Shown one piece after another: positions 63,932 through 64,000 of a DNA stretch of 64,000 bases. The stretch spans positions 1 through 64,000 of the forward strand of contig CAWGYT010000027.1 of NCBI GenBank assembly GCA_963826795.1, written 5' to 3'. The notes beneath the pieces were generated by a model that did no database searches, was not told the DNA's origin, and was given only the letters and a program-made list of their open reading frames with translations. The DNA is from CAWGYT01 sp963826795 (GTDB taxonomy: Bacteria > Planctomycetota > Planctomycetia > Pirellulales > Pirellulaceae). The stretch's first letter is position 1, and every line of letters begins with the position of its first letter. A program made the position numbers and the translations under genes.

Positions 63932-64000
63932 ATGCAGCAGACCTTAATTTTGTCGGGTGGAAGCCGTGGGTTGGGTCAGGCGATCGCGACGGCGCTGCTG
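63932..64000 (+). CDS. short-chain dehydrogenase/reductase, ketoreductase-like (cut by window edge)
   Basis: Only 23 codons are present. ATG at 63932 (after AGGG about 12 bases upstream) begins a classical SDR nucleotide-binding motif, LSGGSRGLGQAIA (T/SGGxxGxG form). Following an acyl carrier protein gene in the same direction, it is probably a 3-oxoacyl-ACP reductase of the FabG type. The rest is outside the window, so the assignment is tentative. Confidence 0.6.
   Translation, partial: MQQTLILSGGSRGLGQAIATALL

Noticed and set aside
63872..63946. Short open frame between the acyl carrier protein and the SDR gene
   Set aside because: Only 24 codons, overlapping the SDR start, with no pattern of conservation visible.

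Overview
This window looks like a planctomycete chromosome, most like the Pirellulales. I base this on several planctomycete-typical families occurring together: a Tat-exported DUF1501 protein, a PSC1/DUF1549/DUF1553 cytochrome protein beside a WD40 cytochrome, DUF1080 and ASPIC/UnbV proteins, very large secreted proteins with an N-terminal LEPRxLL-type motif, PEP-CTERM proteins carrying dockerin-like modules, and AmmeMemoRadiSam genes. The sequence is GC rich. I saw no rRNA, tRNA, CRISPR array or intact transposase gene.

Layout. 1-7 kb: a short repeat cluster, an unknown small protein, a Tat-exported helical protein and an NHL-propeller protein split by a frameshift. 7.3-17.1 kb: one giant secreted protein (3273 aa). 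17.2-23.4 kb (minus strand): a small DUF4177-like protein, a GntP permease and a CotH/lamin-tail/PA14 surface protein. 23.5-26.5 kb: a FabZ-like dehydratase, a predicted tyrosine phosphatase fused to a cytochrome c'-like heme domain, and prephenate dehydratase. 26.5-31.6 kb: dnaK and clpB behind a textbook sigma-54 promoter with two upstream palindromes; from about 27.08 to 30.73 kb this pair is riddled with indels. 31.7-38 kb: a periplasmic cyclophilin, REP-like palindromes, rsmD, a FG-GAP lipoprotein and a PEP-CTERM dockerin protein. 38.3-45.7 kb: WD40 cytochrome, PSC1/DUF1549/DUF1553 protein, a two-gene ABC transporter and a thioredoxin-like protein. 45.8-50.2 kb: a divergent sugar-acid module (arabonate-type dehydratase and a GntP permease with an extra domain) and a PEP-CTERM protein. 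50.3-57 kb (minus strand): DUF1501 and double DUF1080 proteins, a hotdog thioesterase and the AmmeMemoRadiSam genes. 57.2-64 kb: an acyltransferase, a HTH regulator, a 180-bp MITE-like element and an exopolysaccharide cluster (membrane SDR, GT4/sugar-transferase fusion, acyl carrier protein, start of a ketoreductase).

How the genes fit together. Three themes recur: secreted or cell-surface proteins built from shared modules, uptake and dehydration of sugar acids (two GntP permeases and an IlvD/Edd dehydratase), and envelope polysaccharide synthesis. The dnaK-clpB pair is the clearest regulatory story.

Quality caveat. Many conserved proteins break into consecutive reading frames. About ten isolated single-base indels are scattered over the window, and a dense patch lies in dnaK-clpB. 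I treat them as probable sequence errors unless noted and give the full gene span where practical.
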